Shown here: in pieces, positions 28,729-37,022 of the stretch | Layout of the letters: every line of letters begins with the position of its first letter | Numbering within the stretch: position 1 is the stretch's first letter | NCBI GenBank assembly: GCA_043808325.1 | Contig: JAZDEY010000056.1 | Location: 7,237-71,236 of the forward strand | Length of the DNA: 64,000 nucleotides | Direction: 5' to 3' | From: JAZDEY01 sp043808325 [NCBI: Candidatus Eiseniibacteriota bacterium] | GTDB taxonomy: Bacteria > Arandabacterota > Arandabacteria > Arandabacterales | Position numbers and translations under genes: made by a program | The notes under the pieces: model-generated | Databases searched by the model: none | What the model saw: only the letters and a program-made list of their open reading frames with translations | What the model was told of the DNA's origin: nothing

Positions 28729-29727
28729 CTACCGGCCCACCCGCTTGTCGGACCCTCGGCCGCCCGATTCGTGTCTTTCGTATCTATCGAAGGCCCTTAT
28801 TATCTCCTGGACCAGCCGGTGTCTAACCACATCTCTCTCGCTAAGGTAGATGAACTTTATGCCTTCGATGGTCTTCAGGATGGACTGAATCAGCACCAGG
28901 CCCGAATCCTCCTTGTGCAGAAGATCGATCTGGGTGATGTCACCCGTAATCAAGGCCTTGGAATTGAAACCAAGCCTGGTGAGAAGCATCTTCATCTGAG
29001 CGAGCGTCGTATTCTGCGCCTCGTCAAGAATGACGAAGGAATTGTTGAGGGTACGGCCTCTCATATAGGCCAGCGGGGCCACCTCTATCACGCCGATCTC
29101 GAGGCACTTTTTTATCTTCTCCGCCGGCATCATCTCGTAAAGCGCATCGTAGAGAGGCCTCAGGTACGGCCCCACTTTCTCCTCGAAATCCCCGGGAAGA
29201 AAACCAAGGCTCTCGCCGGCCTCCACAGCGGGCCGCACCAGGAGGATCCGATCCACTTCGTGCCGCTTGAGGCTCGAGACCGCATGCGCCATTGCAAGAA
29301 ACGTCTTCCCGGTGCCTGCCGGGCCAATCGAGAAAACGATGTCATAGGCGTGCATGGCGACGACGTAGTCGTGCTGCCCCACCGTCTTTGCACGCACAAC
29401 TTTCTTGAGATCGGGATACTCGGCCCGATCACCCTGAAGCGTGCTGAGCCGTTCGCAGTCGTTCTCGCGAACCATCGAGGTCACGTAACGCAGATCCCCC
29501 TCGCTGACCGGAATGCCCTTCTTAACGCCGGCGATCAGATCATCCAGGACGCGGCCTATCGCCTCGACCTCGCTCTCCGTGCCCTCGATAATCAGATCTT
29601 CACCGCGCGCCACCAGCTTTACGTTGAACCTGTCGCGAAGCACCCTCAGGTTGGCGTCGTTCTTGCCGAAAAGATCCAACTGATCGATGCCGCAAAGACT
29701 GATGCGTCTGGTGACAGTGTCAGCCAA
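28729..29727 (-). CDS. PhoH-like ATPase (YbeZ)
   Basis: 332 residues. An N-terminal KH-like region is followed by a P-loop ATPase core: Walker A GPAGTGKT at residues 135-142, RPAVEAGESLGFLPGD, PLAYMRGRTLNNSFVILDEAQN (Walker B near 235), and LITGDITQIDL. PhoH/YbeZ proteins are predicted RNA-associated ATPases that partner YbeY. The TTG start has GGGAGG 7 nt upstream. It is the first gene of a 14-gene co-directional run and lies downstream of the strong terminator at 29803-29848, so a promoter is expected in 29728-29802. I could not pick a convincing one. Confidence 0.95.
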   Translation of the reverse strand: MADTVTRRISLCGIDQLDLFGKNDANLRVLRDRFNVKLVARGEDLIIEGTESEVEAIGRVLDDLIAGVKKGIPVSEGDLRYVTSMVRENDCERLSTLQGDRAEYPDLKKVVRAKTVGQHDYVVAMHAYDIVFSIGPAGTGKTFLAMAHAVSSLKRHEVDRILLVRPAVEAGESLGFLPGDFEEKVGPYLRPLYDALYEMMPAEKIKKCLEIGVIEVAPLAYMRGRTLNNSFVILDEAQNTTLAQMKMLLTRLGFNSKALITGDITQIDLLHKEDSGLVLIQSILKTIEGIKFIYLSERDVVRHRLVQEIIRAFDRYERHESGGRGSDKRVGR

Positions 29728-29802
29728 GTGATGCCCTCCCAGAAATCAATCCTGCCTGGACCGGACGGCGCCGGGCCGATCCCACCCGAGTAATGTCATC
29801 AC

Positions 29803-29848
29803 ACTAATAAAAGCTCTTGGCTTCTCTAGCAGGGAAGCCAAGAGCTCT
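29803..29848 (-). terminator. Intrinsic terminator after the LysM protein gene
   Basis: A 13-bp perfect stem (AGCTCTTGGCTTC with GAAGCCAAGAGCT) encloses a 9-nt loop and is followed on the minus strand by TTTTATTAG. It separates the LysM/lipoprotein unit from the phoH operon. Confidence 0.9.
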
Positions 29849-29923
29849 TGTCGCAACCCACTTCTGTCGGATTCTTCGAGACCGTCCCCCGTCACCTATC
29901 GAAATCGCCACCGCCCTTTGGTG

Positions 29924-30607
29924 CTATCTCGGAATCGAAAGCTCCCAACCCGGCATAATCAAGTCGGAGTCTTTTATCTTGTCCTTGTTTGCCTCATATA
30001 TCTTGGTCCACTGGCGCCAATCGTTGTAAATCTCCCAGTAGCCGGCAATCTTGCCCAGCCACTCTCCCGAGACCACGGTATGGGACATAGGCAGTCCCCT
30101 CGGGATGTTGAGCACCCAGCCGACATATATGAGGTTGGGGTCGTGAATCTTGTCCCGGTTCGCCCGGTAGATCCTGGTCCACTTCTTGGGGTCGCTGTAA
30201 ATTTCGGTATACGCCGAAATCTTGGACAGACACTCACCCTGCTTCACCGTCCACTCGGTGGGGAGAGCCTCAAGGTCCTTGATCTCCTTCTCCAGCCTGG
30301 AAACCTCGGCCTGGAGGGGATCGATCTCGCCGTTGACGTTCTTCAGCTGAGCCTTCATCTCGTCGACGCGGGCCTTCTCCTTCTCGAGGTTGGACTGGGC
30401 CGATGCCACGAGCTGCTTCTGTCTTTCGGCTTCATTGGCCAGAGCCTCACAATAGGCCAGCCTGTCCTTCTTCTTCAGCTTCTGGTATTCCTCTTCGGTG
30501 TAGAACTGCCCCTTGGTCACATCTGCCGCATAGACGCTCGTTACCCAGAGCGAAACGATAGCGAGCGATATCGCGGCAAGTACCAGCATACCCATAGATT
30601 TCTTCAT
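29924..30607 (-). CDS. Exported coiled-coil protein with two LysM domains
   Basis: 227 residues from the ATG at 30607, chosen because AAGGAG lies 9 nt upstream and the signal peptide (MKKSMGMLVLAAISLAIVSL..., cleavage near VYA-AD) begins there. Residues about 30-100 form a charged coiled coil (RQKQLVASAQSNLEKEKARVDEM). Two LysM modules follow: WTVKQGECLSKISAYTEIYS... and HTVVSGEWLGKIAGYWEIYN..., each ending in a conserved GW-LSIP/GWVLNIP strand. LysM binds peptidoglycan or other GlcNAc polymers, so this is likely a periplasmic wall-binding protein. It lies 46 bp downstream of the small coiled-coil lipoprotein and probably shares its transcript. Confidence 0.88.
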   Translation of the reverse strand: MKKSMGMLVLAAISLAIVSLWVTSVYAADVTKGQFYTEEEYQKLKKKDRLAYCEALANEAERQKQLVASAQSNLEKEKARVDEMKAQLKNVNGEIDPLQAEVSRLEKEIKDLEALPTEWTVKQGECLSKISAYTEIYSDPKKWTRIYRANRDKIHDPNLIYVGWVLNIPRGLPMSHTVVSGEWLGKIAGYWEIYNDWRQWTKIYEANKDKIKDSDLIMPGWELSIPR

Positions 30608-30653
30608 CTTAACCAACTCCTTTCGAAATCCATAAGGCACTTACCTTTGGAAA

Positions 30654-30944
30654 TCACCGCCCACTACCTTTCTTCAGATTATCCAGCTCCTTCTCAAGCT
30701 CGGCGGGCTTCCCCTTGAGGCTATTCAGCTTTGCCTGCTTATCGGCCAGATCCTTCTCAAGGGTCGCCTTCTCTGCTTGTGACTGGGTAAGCGACGTTTC
30801 GACCGCAGCAGTCTTGCTCTGCGCGTCTTTTACTTCAGAAGGCGGGACAGGGCAAGGCGGCTTGGGCCCGCAGCCCACAGCGAGGAGCATACCCAGCACC
30901 CCGATCGCCACGAGAACCGCCAGACCACGCCTGGTTGACATCAT
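30654..30944 (-). CDS. Small coiled-coil lipoprotein (Lpp-like)
   Basis: 96 residues. The signal peptide ends in lipobox AVGC (Cys at about residue 25), followed by a Pro-rich linker (GPKPPCPVPPS) and a heptad-rich helix to the end (VETSLTQSQAEKATLEKDLA). The architecture resembles Braun-type or spacer lipoproteins, but no C-terminal Lys for peptidoglycan attachment is seen. It ends KKGSGR. A GGGGGTGG ribosome binding site precedes the ATG. Together with the LysM protein it may tie the outer membrane to the wall. Confidence 0.8.
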   Translation of the reverse strand: MMSTRRGLAVLVAIGVLGMLLAVGCGPKPPCPVPPSEVKDAQSKTAAVETSLTQSQAEKATLEKDLADKQAKLNSLKGKPAELEKELDNLKKGSGR

Positions 30945-30970
30945 TTACCACCCCCTTCTCTGTTTACAGT

Positions 30971-31015
30971 ATTATAGACGTATGCCGACACGCGAATCTT
31001 ACGCTTCCGGCATAC
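30971..31015 (-). promoter_or_regulatory. Promoter -10 and upstream inverted repeat for the lipoprotein/LysM unit
   Basis: On the minus strand a perfect TATAAT (30971-30976) lies about 27 bp before the ATG; the -35 is weak. Just upstream an inverted repeat (GTATGCCG at 30980-30987 and CGGCATAC at 31008-31015) with a 20-nt spacer brackets the -35 region and could bind a regulator. Confidence 0.5.
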
Positions 31016-31082
31016 CCGTTTTCCACCTGTAACCTGAGGGACATTATCAAGAGCCCGCAGGGATTGTCAAGACAAATCAGGC

Positions 31083-32882
31083 TCAGTGTCCCGGCTCAGG
31101 CCCCCTGCCACCTATATCGAGCTTCAGGTGAAGGTCCTTTAGGTCTGTCTGGTCGATTTCGCTGGGGCAATCATCCATAAGAGAGGCCCCGCTGGTGGTC
31201 TTGGGGAAAGCTATGACGTCCCTTATGGACTGTTTGCCGGCAAGTAGGGTAACAATACGGTCAAACCCAAGGGCTATTCCCCCATGGGGAGGGGCTCCGA
31301 ACTCAAAGGCCTCGAGCAGGAAGCCGAACCTTCGGCGGGCCTCGGAGGAATCGATACCCACCACCTGCATGACCTTCTCCTGCAGGCTCCTCATATGGTT
31401 TCGGATGCTACCCGAGCCAAGCTCCACCCCATTCAGGACCAGGTCATAGATCCGTCCCCGCACCTTATAGGGGTCGGTGTCGAGCATCGGACGATCAGCC
31501 TCAAGGGGCATGCTGAACACATGGTGGGCAGGGGCCCAGCGGCCTTCCTCCTCATTCCATTCAAACATGGGGAACTCAGTTATCCAGATCAGGTTGTATA
31601 CGCCGGCGGGAATGAGTTTCAAGAGGGCGGCAACCTCAAGCCGGACCTGACCCAGGGCACGAAGCGAGGTCGGCCGTTCGCCGGCCACAATGAAGACGAT
31701 GCCCTCATCCCGGATACTCAGGGTCTGCTTGAGCTTGCCGAGGGCGCTCTCATCAAAATACCGGAGGATTCCTCCGGGGGGGGCATCGGCGGCAAACCTG
31801 CCCCAGGCAAGCCCGGCGGCGCCGGCCTTCTTGGCCACGGCCTCAAGACCCTCGATGTGCTTGCGCGACAACGCGGTCCCGGGGCTCAAGCCGATGGCAA
31901 AGGCACCGCCCTTTGCGGCGGCGCCCTTAAGCATATCCGAGGTGCTCGCGGCGGCAAGCTCGCCTATTTCCCTGATCTCTAGACCGAACCGCAGGTCGGG
32001 TTTATCGCTGCCGTATTTCGCGAAAGCTTCCGAGTAGGTCATCCGGGGGAAAGGCGCCTTGACCTTAATTCCCTTGGCCTTCTCAAAGACGGCCTGGATC
32101 AGGCCCTCGATAAGGGCGAAGACGTCCTCCTCGTCGACAAAGCTCATCTCGAGATCGATCTGGGTGAATTCCGGCTGGCGATCGGCCCTCAAGTCCTCAT
32201 CTCTCAGACACTTGGCAATCTGATAATACTTATCGAAACCTGCGATCATCAGGATCTGCTTGTAGAGCTGCGGCGACTGCGGCAACGCATAAAACTTACC
32301 GGGATTGAGCCGGCTCGGAACAAGGAAGTCCCTGGCGCCTTCAGGCGTACGTTTCACCAGAAGCGGGGTTTCGATCTCCAGAAGCCCCTTCGAGCCGAGG
32401 TATTCCCTGGCGGCCCGGGTGCATCTGTCGCGGAGCACTATGTTCTCTTTCAAGGTCAGGCACCGGAGATCGAGATATCGGTACTTGAGCCGCAAGTCCT
32501 CATTGGCGCCGGCTTCCTCTTCGATCACAAAGGGGGGCGTCGCCGCCTCGTTGAGAATCCTTAAGGTGCCGGCGCGGACTTCGATCTCACCGGTCGGGAG
32601 ATCCTTGTTGACCATCTCGGCGGGCCTAAGGTCCACGGTGCCCACGACCGCAACCACATATTCCTGTTTGAGCTCTCTGGCTCGGTCCATCAGCCGAGCA
32701 TCATCGGGCTTGAAGACCACCTGGGTCACCCCGTAGCGGTCCCGAAGGTCCACGAATATCACGCCGCCGTGGTCACGCCGACGATGAACCCAGCCCATCA
32801 GCGTGACTTCTTTGGCCTCGCTTTGCCGATTGAGTTCGCCGCAGGTGTGGGTGCGCTTAAGCCCGGTCATGCTCTCACTCAA
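31083..32882 (-). CDS. aspS: Aspartyl-tRNA synthetase
   Basis: About 599 residues, the usual bacterial AspRS length including the GAD insertion. Seen: an N-terminal OB-fold with MGWVHRRRDHGGVIFVDLRDRYG, motif 2 region YQIAKCLRDEDLRADRQPEFTQ, the ALPQSPQLYKQ segment, and motif 3 GGIALGFDRIVTLL. I favour the TTG at 32882, which has GGAGG 8 nt upstream and overlaps hisS by 8 bp; the ATG at 32870 is the alternative. The longer frame to 33020 lies inside hisS and is not supported. Whether it also charges tRNA-Asn is undecidable from sequence alone here. Confidence 0.96.
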   Translation of the reverse strand: MSESMTGLKRTHTCGELNRQSEAKEVTLMGWVHRRRDHGGVIFVDLRDRYGVTQVVFKPDDARLMDRARELKQEYVVAVVGTVDLRPAEMVNKDLPTGEIEVRAGTLRILNEAATPPFVIEEEAGANEDLRLKYRYLDLRCLTLKENIVLRDRCTRAAREYLGSKGLLEIETPLLVKRTPEGARDFLVPSRLNPGKFYALPQSPQLYKQILMIAGFDKYYQIAKCLRDEDLRADRQPEFTQIDLEMSFVDEEDVFALIEGLIQAVFEKAKGIKVKAPFPRMTYSEAFAKYGSDKPDLRFGLEIREIGELAAASTSDMLKGAAAKGGAFAIGLSPGTALSRKHIEGLEAVAKKAGAAGLAWGRFAADAPPGGILRYFDESALGKLKQTLSIRDEGIVFIVAGERPTSLRALGQVRLEVAALLKLIPAGVYNLIWITEFPMFEWNEEEGRWAPAHHVFSMPLEADRPMLDTDPYKVRGRIYDLVLNGVELGSGSIRNHMRSLQEKVMQVVGIDSSEARRRFGFLLEAFEFGAPPHGGIALGFDRIVTLLAGKQSIRDVIAFPKTTSGASLMDDCPSEIDQTDLKDLHLKLDIGGRGPEPGH

Positions 32883-34179
32883 CAGATTCACCTCCGCTCT
32901 TTCCACTGAGCCGGTCACTAAGCCGATTCTCAAGCCAGACGACCACTTCTTCGGCCTTGACCTCAATCTGGTCTCCGGACGCCATCTCCTTGACTCTGAC
33001 GACTCCCCGAGCGATTTCATCGTCCCCGATGATCAGGGTGAACCTGACCCCGAGCTTGGCCGCCGTCGCGAGCTGGCGGTCGAGCTTGCGCCGGTCGAAC
33101 TCCAACCACAGTCTGTGGCGCTTCCTGAGCGCGGCGGCAAGCCTGAAGGCCGAAAGAAAAGCTCGCTCACCCAGGCAGGCCAGGAATATCTCGATTGCAT
33201 CGTCCCCTGTCTTCATGGCATCCTCGGCCTCAAGAGCCAGCACAACTCTCTCAAGCCCCGATGAGAAACCTACGGCAGGGGTCTCGGGACCACCGAGCTC
33301 CTTCACCAGGTGGTCGTATCTGCCTCCTCCACCGAGCGAGTTTTCTACACCGAGGGCTTCATGGAAAACTTCGAAAACGGTTCTGGTGTAGTAGTCAAGG
33401 CCTCTCACAAGTTTCGGATCGACCCGGAAATCTATTCCCGCCTCCTTGAGGTAGGTCTGAACTTTTTCGAAGTGCGCCACGCACTCCTCACATAGAATCG
33501 TCCCTACCTCGGGGGCCTCTCCGATCATCGCCTTGCAGGCCGCATTCTTGCAGTCCAGCACCCTCAGGGGATTCCTGGCGTAGCGCTCCTTGCAGTCCCC
33601 ACACAGATCGACCAGCTTGTCCTTGAGGAAATCCTTGAGGATCTCGGAGTACTTGATCCGGCAAGGTCTGCAGCCGAGCGTGTTGAGTCTCGTGCCCAAC
33701 CTGCTGAGCCCGATCTCCTTGAGGAACTCCCAGAAGAACACGATCACTTCGGCATCCGCGCCTGGGCTGGGCGTGCCCACGACCTCAACGCCCACCTGAT
33801 GAAACTGCCGGTAGCGGCCGGCGCCCGGCCTGTCGTACCTGAACATCGGTCCCATGTAGAAGAACTTGGATACACCGGCACGCCGGGCGAGATTGTGCTC
33901 AAGGTAGGCTCTTATAACCGATGGCGTCGCCTCCGGCCTCAAGCTCAGCCTGCGTTCTTTCTTGTCCAGGAAGGTATACATCTCCTTCTGAACCACGTCG
34001 GTTGAGAAACCCGTGCCGCGCTCGAAGAGCTCAGTTGCCTCGAAGATCGGGACCCGGATCTCTTCGTATCCGTAGCGTCGCGATATGTCCGCGAACGCGC
34101 CTTCCACGCGGCGCCAGATGCAGGCCTCTTCGGGCAGGATATCGTGGGTGCCACGCATTGCCTTGAATTTCTCTGCCAT
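32875..34179 (-). CDS. hisS: Histidyl-tRNA synthetase
   Basis: 434 residues, full length. Class II motifs are clear: RGTHDILPEEACIW at the start, LRPEATPSVIRAYLEH, motif 2 FFYMGPMFRYDRPGAGRYRQFHQ, the histidine motif VRGLDYYTRTVFEVF, and GGGGRYDHLVKELGG. A normal Cys-containing insertion lies between (CRPCRIKY...LCGDCKERY). The C-terminal anticodon-binding domain ends the protein. The gene follows the VanZ-like gene by 20 bp and overlaps aspS, a common hisS-aspS pair. Confidence 0.97.
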   Translation of the reverse strand: MAEKFKAMRGTHDILPEEACIWRRVEGAFADISRRYGYEEIRVPIFEATELFERGTGFSTDVVQKEMYTFLDKKERRLSLRPEATPSVIRAYLEHNLARRAGVSKFFYMGPMFRYDRPGAGRYRQFHQVGVEVVGTPSPGADAEVIVFFWEFLKEIGLSRLGTRLNTLGCRPCRIKYSEILKDFLKDKLVDLCGDCKERYARNPLRVLDCKNAACKAMIGEAPEVGTILCEECVAHFEKVQTYLKEAGIDFRVDPKLVRGLDYYTRTVFEVFHEALGVENSLGGGGRYDHLVKELGGPETPAVGFSSGLERVVLALEAEDAMKTGDDAIEIFLACLGERAFLSAFRLAAALRKRHRLWLEFDRRKLDRQLATAAKLGVRFTLIIGDDEIARGVVRVKEMASGDQIEVKAEEVVVWLENRLSDRLSGKSGGESVE

Positions 34180-34199
34180 CTTGTGCTCCCGTTCCTATC

Positions 34200-34679
34200 T
34201 CACTGCCGCTTCACAGCCCCGGCCTCGCCTCGCGAAATCCACCCCGCCAGCATCGGCCAAGCGACAAAGAACCCCACCAGTAGGCCGCATGCGTTGGCCG
34301 CGAAATCCCAGACGCTCACGGTCCGCCCGGGTATGAACCGCTGGTGTGCCTCGTCGAGAGCTGCAAGGGCCAGCCCACCCGCGAGAAGCCATGCGGCGAT
34401 GCCGTGCCCCCCCTTGGGGCGCGCCGCCGCACGGGCTTCACGCGCCGCCTCACAGGCTCCAGAAGAAAGGAGGTCACCTGCGGTCCGCCTGCGCAGGGCG
34501 ATTCCAAGTATCGAGTATTCTATGAAATGCGCGATCTTATCGCAACCTGGAAAGAGGGGCGGGCCGATCGTGGGACTGGGTATCGATGAGACCGCCATGA
34601 TCGCAGCGGCCCAGACCAGGACCGGTAGCCACGTCCGGCTGGGGAACATCCCGAGGAGCCGAAGCACCAAGCGTCTCAT
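34200..34679 (-). CDS. VanZ-like family membrane protein
   Basis: About 159 residues from the ATG at 34679 (GAGG 8 nt upstream, 11 bp after ccsA). The longer frame runs into ccsA and is discarded. Seen: a hydrophobic first helix, then IPSPTIGPPLFPGCDKIAHFIEY, and in the second half LAALDEAHQRFIPGRTVSVWDFAANACG. The DEAHQ...PGR...D motif is the VanZ signature (PF04892). Members are small polytopic proteins of unclear activity linked to envelope and glycopeptide resistance. Confidence 0.88.
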   Translation of the reverse strand: MRRLVLRLLGMFPSRTWLPVLVWAAAIMAVSSIPSPTIGPPLFPGCDKIAHFIEYSILGIALRRRTAGDLLSSGACEAAREARAAARPKGGHGIAAWLLAGGLALAALDEAHQRFIPGRTVSVWDFAANACGLLVGFFVAWPMLAGWISRGEAGAVKRQ

Positions 34680-34690
34680 CGCAGCAGCCT

Positions 34691-35491
34691 CTATCCGTAT
34701 GCGTGCAGCCCGCCGAAGATGAGCGTGCTGAATATGGTGAAGAGCGTCAAGAGGAAGCCGGCGATTGAGATCGCCGCCGCAACCCGGCCCCTCAGGTTTC
34801 GGACCAGGCGAGCATGGAGATACGCGGCATAGACCAGCCACACCACCAGCGAGAGCACTTCCTTGGGATCCCACGACCAATAAGCGCCCCAGGCCTGCTT
34901 GGCCCAGATCGCACCTGCCACCAGGGCCCCGGCCGTGAAGAGCGGGAAACCCATGCTTACTGCCTTGTAGGCCAGGTCGTCAAGAGTCGCGAGGGATGCT
35001 GTGTCTCCGCCGGTGCGCCGCGCCAGGTAAATGATACTTGCCACAAAAGCGATTGCGAAGAAGGTCTCGCCCAGGGCCGCAAGCGAGACGTGAATATAGA
35101 GCCAGTAGCTCCTCAGGGCCGGCATCATGCCGCCGCCCGGAGGGCTATAGTAGAAAAACGAGGCCCCCAGCATCAGGAAGACCACCGCAAGCACCACGAC
35201 CGAACCCGCCCGCGGCAGATGCTTGCGGAAGAAGAGAAGATAGGCCAGCACGATCGCCCAACTCATGAAAAGCGTGTATTCAAAGAGATCGGTCCAGGGC
35301 ACGGCCCTGGCGAAGATGCTGCGGCTGGCAAGCGCCGCCGTGTGAACTGCGAAGCCTATGCAGATAAGAATCAACCACAGCCTCTTCCAACTGGTCCGCG
35401 AGAAAATCGTATCCAGTCCCAAGAGCAGGATCGAGACCACATAGCAGCTCGCGGATGCAACCGCCAGGTAAAGATCAGGAAAGCTCTTCAA
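34691..35491 (-). CDS. ccsA: Cytochrome c biogenesis protein CcsA (ResC-like, system II)
   Basis: 266 residues, polytopic. It contains the tryptophan-rich heme-handling motif WGAYWSWDPKE (residues 201-211) and flanking His-bearing helices (GFAVHTAALA, YWLYIHVSLAALGETFF, LHARLV) that ligate heme in CcsA/ResC. With ResB it forms the system II synthase that carries heme across the membrane and attaches it to apocytochrome c CXXCH motifs. It overlaps resB by 17 bp. Confidence 0.94.
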   Translation of the reverse strand: MKSFPDLYLAVASASCYVVSILLLGLDTIFSRTSWKRLWLILICIGFAVHTAALASRSIFARAVPWTDLFEYTLFMSWAIVLAYLLFFRKHLPRAGSVVVLAVVFLMLGASFFYYSPPGGGMMPALRSYWLYIHVSLAALGETFFAIAFVASIIYLARRTGGDTASLATLDDLAYKAVSMGFPLFTAGALVAGAIWAKQAWGAYWSWDPKEVLSLVVWLVYAAYLHARLVRNLRGRVAAAISIAGFLLTLFTIFSTLIFGGLHAYG

Positions 35492-36779
35492 GCGTCCTCC
35501 TCAGCGTCTCAAACTCGCCGGCGAACCCATCCCGGTTGCGGTTGGCCCGCCCACCCATCACGACCTCGGTTCGCTCTCCGGGGAGAGGCTTCACCATAAA
35601 CATTACCGCCCGATGCGACAAGTAAAGCGAGGCAAAAACCCCCAGTGAGAGCAGCGCAAACCCAACCAGGATCAGCCATTGGCCCGGTTCCTCAACCACC
35701 TCCAGGGTCACAAACACCGAAGGCACAGGATACATCATGACGAATTGGTAGCCGGCCGCGGCGCGCCTCTCACTTGCAGGAGTCTGTTGTATGAAGTCGA
35801 ACTCCATATGACCGTCATCGAAACGCACCGTGACCCTTGGGGCGTTGCCGCCCGCAGCCTGAACGGTCCCCCCGATCTCATCAACATAGCTCGGAGCCGT
35901 TATTCCAATATAGAGATGCGGGACTACCAAAGTCCCCGCTGAGTCGTAGAGCGACGTGAAAAACCCTTCGGGCGTTTCCTCGTCCTGTTCATAGGACATG
36001 AGATAGATTTCCTTGCCCCCGTACTTAAGCGGATGATTGGGTCGTATCGTCGCGCGGGCCAGAACACCTTGCTCCCCGCGCAGGGCGACATCGCAAATGA
36101 AATCCGAGATATTGTTGCGCTGGTCGAACTCGACATCAAAATTCTCGATTGCAACCTTGAGGTTCTCGCCCCCACGGACCGCGAGGTCGAACTCCTCCCC
36201 CACCCTGGCGGTCTCGTAGGCTCGGGTTCCAAGCCGTGTGAGCACGATCCCGCCGACGAGCAGGAAAATGAAACTCAGGTGGAGAAGGGAACTGCCGTAC
36301 CTTGAGAAGCCCGCCTTCGATGCCACCAGCGAAAGCACGCCGTCCTTGGTCCGGGACCGGACACCATAGAACCGCTTCCTTGCGATGTCCGCGATATGGA
36401 GGCGTGCCTCCTCACGATCAACGGCCAGTGTCAGCTTTGCCGAGCATGTCATCGAGAGCAGGGCGTCCGCATCATAGGTGAATTTGGGAGGCCTCGATGC
36501 TCGTATCTTGTTGGGAAGGCCTTTGAGCGAGCAGGCGACCACCATCACACAGAGCACCACCAGAAGTGCCGTGTAGTAATCCGTGCGGAAGATGTGATCG
36601 AGGCTGAACGCGCGAACCAGTCCCGCGAAAGGCACGCCGTAGGCTCGCACGTAGAAGCCGTGATCCTGCCCCTGAGGAATGGTCGCCCCCAGGAGCGACA
36701 CCAGTGCCAGGACGATCATCAGCCCCACGGCCACCTTGGTGGAAGTAAGCAGGTTCGTACGGCGATCGATAAACTTCAA
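35475..36779 (-). CDS. resB: Cytochrome c biogenesis protein ResB (Ccs1-like, system II)
   Basis: 434 residues: three N-terminal membrane helices (STKVAVGLMIVLALVSLLG..., YYTALLVVLCVMVVACSL, SSLLHLSFIFLLVGGIVL), a large periplasmic domain, then a last helix (LILVGFALLSLGVFASLYL) and a cytoplasmic tail. This is the ResB layout. The TTG start has GGGAGG 8 nt upstream. No cytochrome c or thiol-disulfide partner (ResA/CcdA) lies nearby, so the substrates are elsewhere. Confidence 0.92.
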   Translation of the reverse strand: MKFIDRRTNLLTSTKVAVGLMIVLALVSLLGATIPQGQDHGFYVRAYGVPFAGLVRAFSLDHIFRTDYYTALLVVLCVMVVACSLKGLPNKIRASRPPKFTYDADALLSMTCSAKLTLAVDREEARLHIADIARKRFYGVRSRTKDGVLSLVASKAGFSRYGSSLLHLSFIFLLVGGIVLTRLGTRAYETARVGEEFDLAVRGGENLKVAIENFDVEFDQRNNISDFICDVALRGEQGVLARATIRPNHPLKYGGKEIYLMSYEQDEETPEGFFTSLYDSAGTLVVPHLYIGITAPSYVDEIGGTVQAAGGNAPRVTVRFDDGHMEFDFIQQTPASERRAAAGYQFVMMYPVPSVFVTLEVVEEPGQWLILVGFALLSLGVFASLYLSHRAVMFMVKPLPGERTEVVMGGRANRNRDGFAGEFETLRRTLEELS

Positions 36780-36827
36780 GGAATCGGCCTCCCGCGCGCT
36801 ATCCCGAGCGCCATCCTAAGAGAAGCT

Positions 36828-37022
36828 CTACTTCACCGAGCGTCTGAACCCGGCAGCCGATCTGTCGTAAGTTGCCTCGGCGTCCTTGGAGAAAACGCAG
36901 CCAGGCAGCTCGCCGGCCCTCCGATGATAGGCGATGCATTCGCAGCACTTGCCCTTCCTCGAACAGGACTCATAGGTGCAAGTGCAGGCGGCGATGTTCT
37001 GTTTATAGTTGGGACACTCCAT
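36828..37022 (-). CDS. Small Cys-rich DUF6485-type protein
   Basis: 64 residues beginning [21 protein letters not shown] lies 8 nt before this ATG; a GTG 9 bp earlier is less likely. Eight cysteines are spaced C-x9-C-x-C-x4-C-x5-CC-x-C and a last C within the first 45 residues, followed by a basic tail. The pattern matches DUF6485, a family of unknown function with a probable zinc or iron-sulfur site. Its start overlaps the end of the MFS gene by 20 bp, so the two are probably translated together. Confidence 0.82.
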   Translation of the reverse strand: MECPNYKQNIAACTCTYESCSRKGKCCECIAYHRRAGELPGCVFSKDAEATYDRSAAGFRRSVK

